Shown here: in pieces, positions 5,693 through 7,398 of the stretch
Layout: every line of letters starts with the position of its first letter
Numbering within the stretch: the stretch's first letter is position 1
Assembly (NCBI GenBank): GCA_032160545.1
Contig: JAVHVN010000135.1
Location: 1-7,398 of the forward strand
Reading direction: 5' to 3'
Source of the DNA: DATGFB01 sp032160545
GTDB taxonomy: Bacteria > Actinomycetota > Actinomycetes > Mycobacteriales > Jatrophihabitantaceae
Length of the DNA stretch: 7,398 nt
Notes under the pieces: model-generated
What the model was told of the DNA's origin: nothing
What the model saw: the letters and a program-made list of their open reading frames with translations, nothing else
Databases searched by the model: none
Program-made: the position numbers and the translations under genes

Positions 5693-6373
5693 ATGGGGAA
5701 TGCTTTTGACGTAGTACTGGCGGACGACCACGTCGTCTTTTTGGATGCACTCAGCGCAGTGCTGGGCCAGTTCGGGTACGAGATACGCGCGACCGCCACC
5801 ACGAGCAAGGGCCTGCTGGACGCCGTCCGCGCGCTGCGCCCGGCACTGTGCGTGACCGAATCCCACTTTCGCGACGGTGCGGTCGTCGACATGTTCGGCG
5901 AGCTGGCGCGATGTAGTCCGGACACCCGCACCGTCGTCCTGACAGCGGACGGCGACCCGGCCACGATGCGCCAGGCACTGGATGCCGGTGCCTGCGGATA
6001 CGTGCACAAGACGCGCGGCGTCGCAGACCTGCTCGACGTTCTGCGCCGGGTCGGCGCGGGCGAGATCGTGGTCGAAGGATCGTTCGTGCGGGCGGTGAAG
6101 CCCAGCGGCACCGCGCCGCTCGAACTCGCCCACCTCGCGACATTCCTGACCGGTCGCGAGATCGAGTGCCTGCAACTGCTCGTGGCGGGAAACGACACCG
6201 TGACGATGGCCCGCCGGCTGGGCGTGTGCCGCACGACGGTGCGCAGCCACGTGCAGGCCGTACTGACCAAACTCGGCGTGCACTCCCGTCTCGAGGCCGC
6301 GGCGTTGGCGGTGCGCTACGGGCTGGTCGAATCGGCTCCCGAACTGAGTGCGCGGGTGGGAGACGCCGGCTGA
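5693..6373 (+). CDS. NarL/LuxR-type response regulator with Asp-to-Glu phosphosite
   Basis: This 226-residue DNA-binding regulator has an N-terminal receiver domain (about 5-120) and a C-terminal LuxR helix-turn-helix (about 152-212). The receiver keeps the acidic pair Asp11-Asp12 (VLADDH), Thr84 (VVLTA) and Lys106 (GYVHK). At the phosphoacceptor position at the end of the third strand (ALCVTESHF) it has Glu56 instead of Asp. The output domain is canonical: LTGREIECLQLLVAGNDTVTMARRLGVCRTTVRSHVQAVLTKLGVHSRLEA. The Glu suggests a regulator that does not depend on phosphorylation, possibly locked active or controlled another way. The ATG at 5693 is preferred because AGGG lies eight bases upstream and homology starts at 'DVVLADDH'; a GTG at 5651 lies within a hairpin and is too close to its own GGAGG. 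No kinase gene is in view. Targets are unknown. Confidence 0.9.
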   Translation: MGNAFDVVLADDHVVFLDALSAVLGQFGYEIRATATTSKGLLDAVRALRPALCVTESHFRDGAVVDMFGELARCSPDTRTVVLTADGDPATMRQALDAGACGYVHKTRGVADLLDVLRRVGAGEIVVEGSFVRAVKPSGTAPLELAHLATFLTGREIECLQLLVAGNDTVTMARRLGVCRTTVRSHVQAVLTKLGVHSRLEAAALAVRYGLVESAPELSARVGDAG

Positions 6374-6419
6374 GCTGGATGGGCGATCCGTGCAACCGGT
6401 GCCGTCCGTTCGGATGAGA

Positions 6420-6459
6420 CGCCACCCGCTCGCCGACGGATCCGGGTGGCGCCCGGATC
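6420..6459 (+). promoter_or_regulatory. Two mutually exclusive perfect hairpins (attenuator-like)
   Basis: Hairpin A pairs GCCACCCG (6421-6428) with CGGGTGGC (6443-6450), extendable by C6420-G6451. Hairpin B pairs GATCCGGG (6439-6446) with CCCGGATC (6452-6459) around the loop TGGCG. Both are perfect eight-base stems, but they share bases 6443-6446, so only one can form at a time. CGATCCG at 6384-6390 could also pair with CGGATCG at 6454-6460 and disturb B, and a small hairpin GGAT/ATCC lies at about 6378-6389. The structure ends 15 bases before the ATG of the second response regulator, which has no clear ribosome site. This is the classic layout of an attenuator or translation switch, and it fills the 101-bp gap between the two regulator genes. 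Confidence 0.45.
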
Positions 6460-6474
6460 GGTCACCGTCGTCAC

Positions 6475-7209
6475 ATGGCCTTTACCCGGGTCCTGCTGGT
6501 CGACGATCTGGTGATGCGTGGCGAGGTCCTCGCCCTGCGGCTGTCCACCGTTGCCGACATGCTGCTGCTGGGCAGGCACGACACCGGGGACCCGGACCTG
6601 CTCAGCAACGTCTCGCGCCTTCGTCCTGACGTGATCGTGATCGACGTCGGCACGGTCGCGCCGCCCGTCAGGCGGTTGCTGCGCGGGTTGCGTACCGCGT
6701 GGCCGCCGGCCCACATCGTCGCCTTGACCGAGACCGGGCATCTCGAGCTGGCCGTCGAGTCGGCCCGAGCCGGCGTCTCGGCGTGGGTGGACACGGCCAG
6801 TTCCACCGAGCACCTGGTGACTGTCCTGCGAGGCGTGGGACGCGGTGAGGCGTGGTTCCCGCCCGCCGAGCTGGGTGCGGTTCTGCGCGCCGTGGTCGAC
6901 GATCGCGATGCCCGTGACCGCCGGGGCCGGCTCACGACGCTGACCGGCCGCGAGCGTGACGTGCTGCGGGGTATCAGCGAGGGCAAGTCGCCTCGGATGA
7001 TCGCCGCCGAGCTGTCGATCTCGCTGAACACGGTGCGATCGCACACGAGCCGCATCCTGTCGAAGCTGGGTGTGCACAGCCGTCTCGCCGCCGCGAGCAT
7101 CGCGGCGGCGGAGGGAATCTCCGACGCCGATGAAGGAGGCCAACTTCCTCTCCCCGACGTAGCGGACATCCACCATTCGCAGGATTCGCCGCAGCGCAGC
7201 TCTCCGTAG
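6475..7209 (+). CDS. NarL/LuxR-type response regulator lacking the conserved receiver Lys
   Basis: This 244-residue regulator has the same architecture as its upstream neighbour: receiver (about 4-120), linker, and LuxR helix-turn-helix (about 156-214, LTGRERDVLRGISEGKSPRMIAAELSISLNTVRSHTSRILSKLGVHSRLAA). The receiver has the acidic pair Asp10-Asp11 (LLVDDL), the phosphoacceptor Asp57 (VIVIDVG) and Thr85 (VALTE). At the position of the invariant Lys it has Asp106 (SAWVDTASS). Loss of this Lys usually impairs phosphorylation-driven switching, so it may act atypically. The C-terminal tail after residue 214 is short and polar, ending in HHSQDSPQRSSP. The ATG at 6475 is the only possible start before the upstream in-frame TGA at 6415; it has no strong ribosome site. 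The two regulators share the output motif LGVHSRL but are otherwise well diverged, so any duplication is old. Confidence 0.9.
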   Translation: MAFTRVLLVDDLVMRGEVLALRLSTVADMLLLGRHDTGDPDLLSNVSRLRPDVIVIDVGTVAPPVRRLLRGLRTAWPPAHIVALTETGHLELAVESARAGVSAWVDTASSTEHLVTVLRGVGRGEAWFPPAELGAVLRAVVDDRDARDRRGRLTTLTGRERDVLRGISEGKSPRMIAAELSISLNTVRSHTSRILSKLGVHSRLAAASIAAAEGISDADEGGQLPLPDVADIHHSQDSPQRSSP

Positions 7210-7265
7210 CGTGCCGTCATCACAGGCATCAAGCATCCGTTGCCCGGACACGGAGAAACGGTGAC

Positions 7266-7398
7266 ATGGAGATCTACGAAGCCTGCGAGTCGCGTTCCAC
7301 GGGCGCGCTGGAGTTCCGGTCGGTGACCGGGGGTTCCAGTCTCGACACGGGGGCGCATGCGGTTCTGAGGGACCGCCTTGGTCTGGTGGCGGGCGGGG
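7266..7398 (+). CDS. Unrecognised protein, N-terminal fragment (runs off window)
   Basis: An ATG at 7266 is preceded by GGAGA (7252-7256) at a good distance and opens a frame that continues to the window edge, giving 44 residues. The start MEIYEACESRSTGALEFRSV is followed by a Gly/Ser turn and AHAVLRDRLGLVAGG. It has no signal peptide, no membrane segment and no motif I recognise. The gap from the second response regulator is 56 bp, so it may be in the same operon or a target of these regulators. The ribosome site is one of the best in the window, which supports a real gene despite the short view. Confidence 0.55.
   Translation, partial: MEIYEACESRSTGALEFRSVTGGSSLDTGAHAVLRDRLGLVAGG

Noticed and set aside
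6314..6417. Leader peptide or small gene between the two response regulators on the plus strand
   Set aside because: The overlapping frames have shadow composition, no ribosome site and run out of frame into the second regulator, so the gap is better explained by RNA structure.

Overview
This 7.4 kb window is high-GC DNA with dense, tightly packed genes and GTG/ATG starts, and it looks chromosomal from an actinomycete. Three things support that: the gene order carB-pyrK-pyrD-pyrF, a GAF-ANTAR regulator, and two conserved actinobacterial proteins (a PGPGW/TIGR02611 membrane protein and a 'WPEHF...YxGPW' hypothetical). The dihydroorotate dehydrogenase is the two-subunit, NAD-linked class 1B type (PyrD with the iron-sulfur flavoprotein PyrK). 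Some actinobacterial lineages use this instead of the quinone-linked class 2 enzyme. I cannot resolve the genus from sequence alone.

Layout: (1) 3-2999, plus strand, is the 3' end of a pyrimidine operon. It holds the C-terminus of CarB, then PyrK, PyrD and PyrF, joined by a 4-bp overlap, a 0-bp junction and a 4-bp gap. Together they make carbamoyl phosphate, oxidise dihydroorotate to orotate and decarboxylate OMP to UMP; the PRPP-dependent step (pyrE) is not here. (2) 3000-4501 is a minus-strand block that converges on pyrF. In transcription order it holds a 202-residue conserved hypothetical protein, a 150-residue membrane protein, and a very acidic, proline-rich 54-residue ORF. (3) 4502-4727 is a divergent promoter region. 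(4) 4728-7209, plus strand, is a regulatory cluster: a GAF-ANTAR protein (a putative RNA-binding antiterminator with a sensor domain) followed by two NarL/LuxR-type response regulators. (5) 7266-7398 is the start of an unrecognised gene cut by the window edge.

The part most worth attention is the regulatory cluster. No histidine kinase is visible. The first regulator has Glu in place of the phosphoacceptor Asp, and the second keeps the Asp but has Asp in place of the conserved receiver Lys. Both non-coding gaps are unusually structured. The 206-nt gap before the first regulator carries a run of perfect-arm hairpins, and the 101-nt gap before the second carries two perfect 8-bp hairpins that share bases and so exclude each other, as in an attenuator. 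An ANTAR-family RNA-binding protein encoded just upstream makes RNA-level control of the two regulators an attractive but untested idea. I see no mobile element, CRISPR array, tRNA or rRNA.
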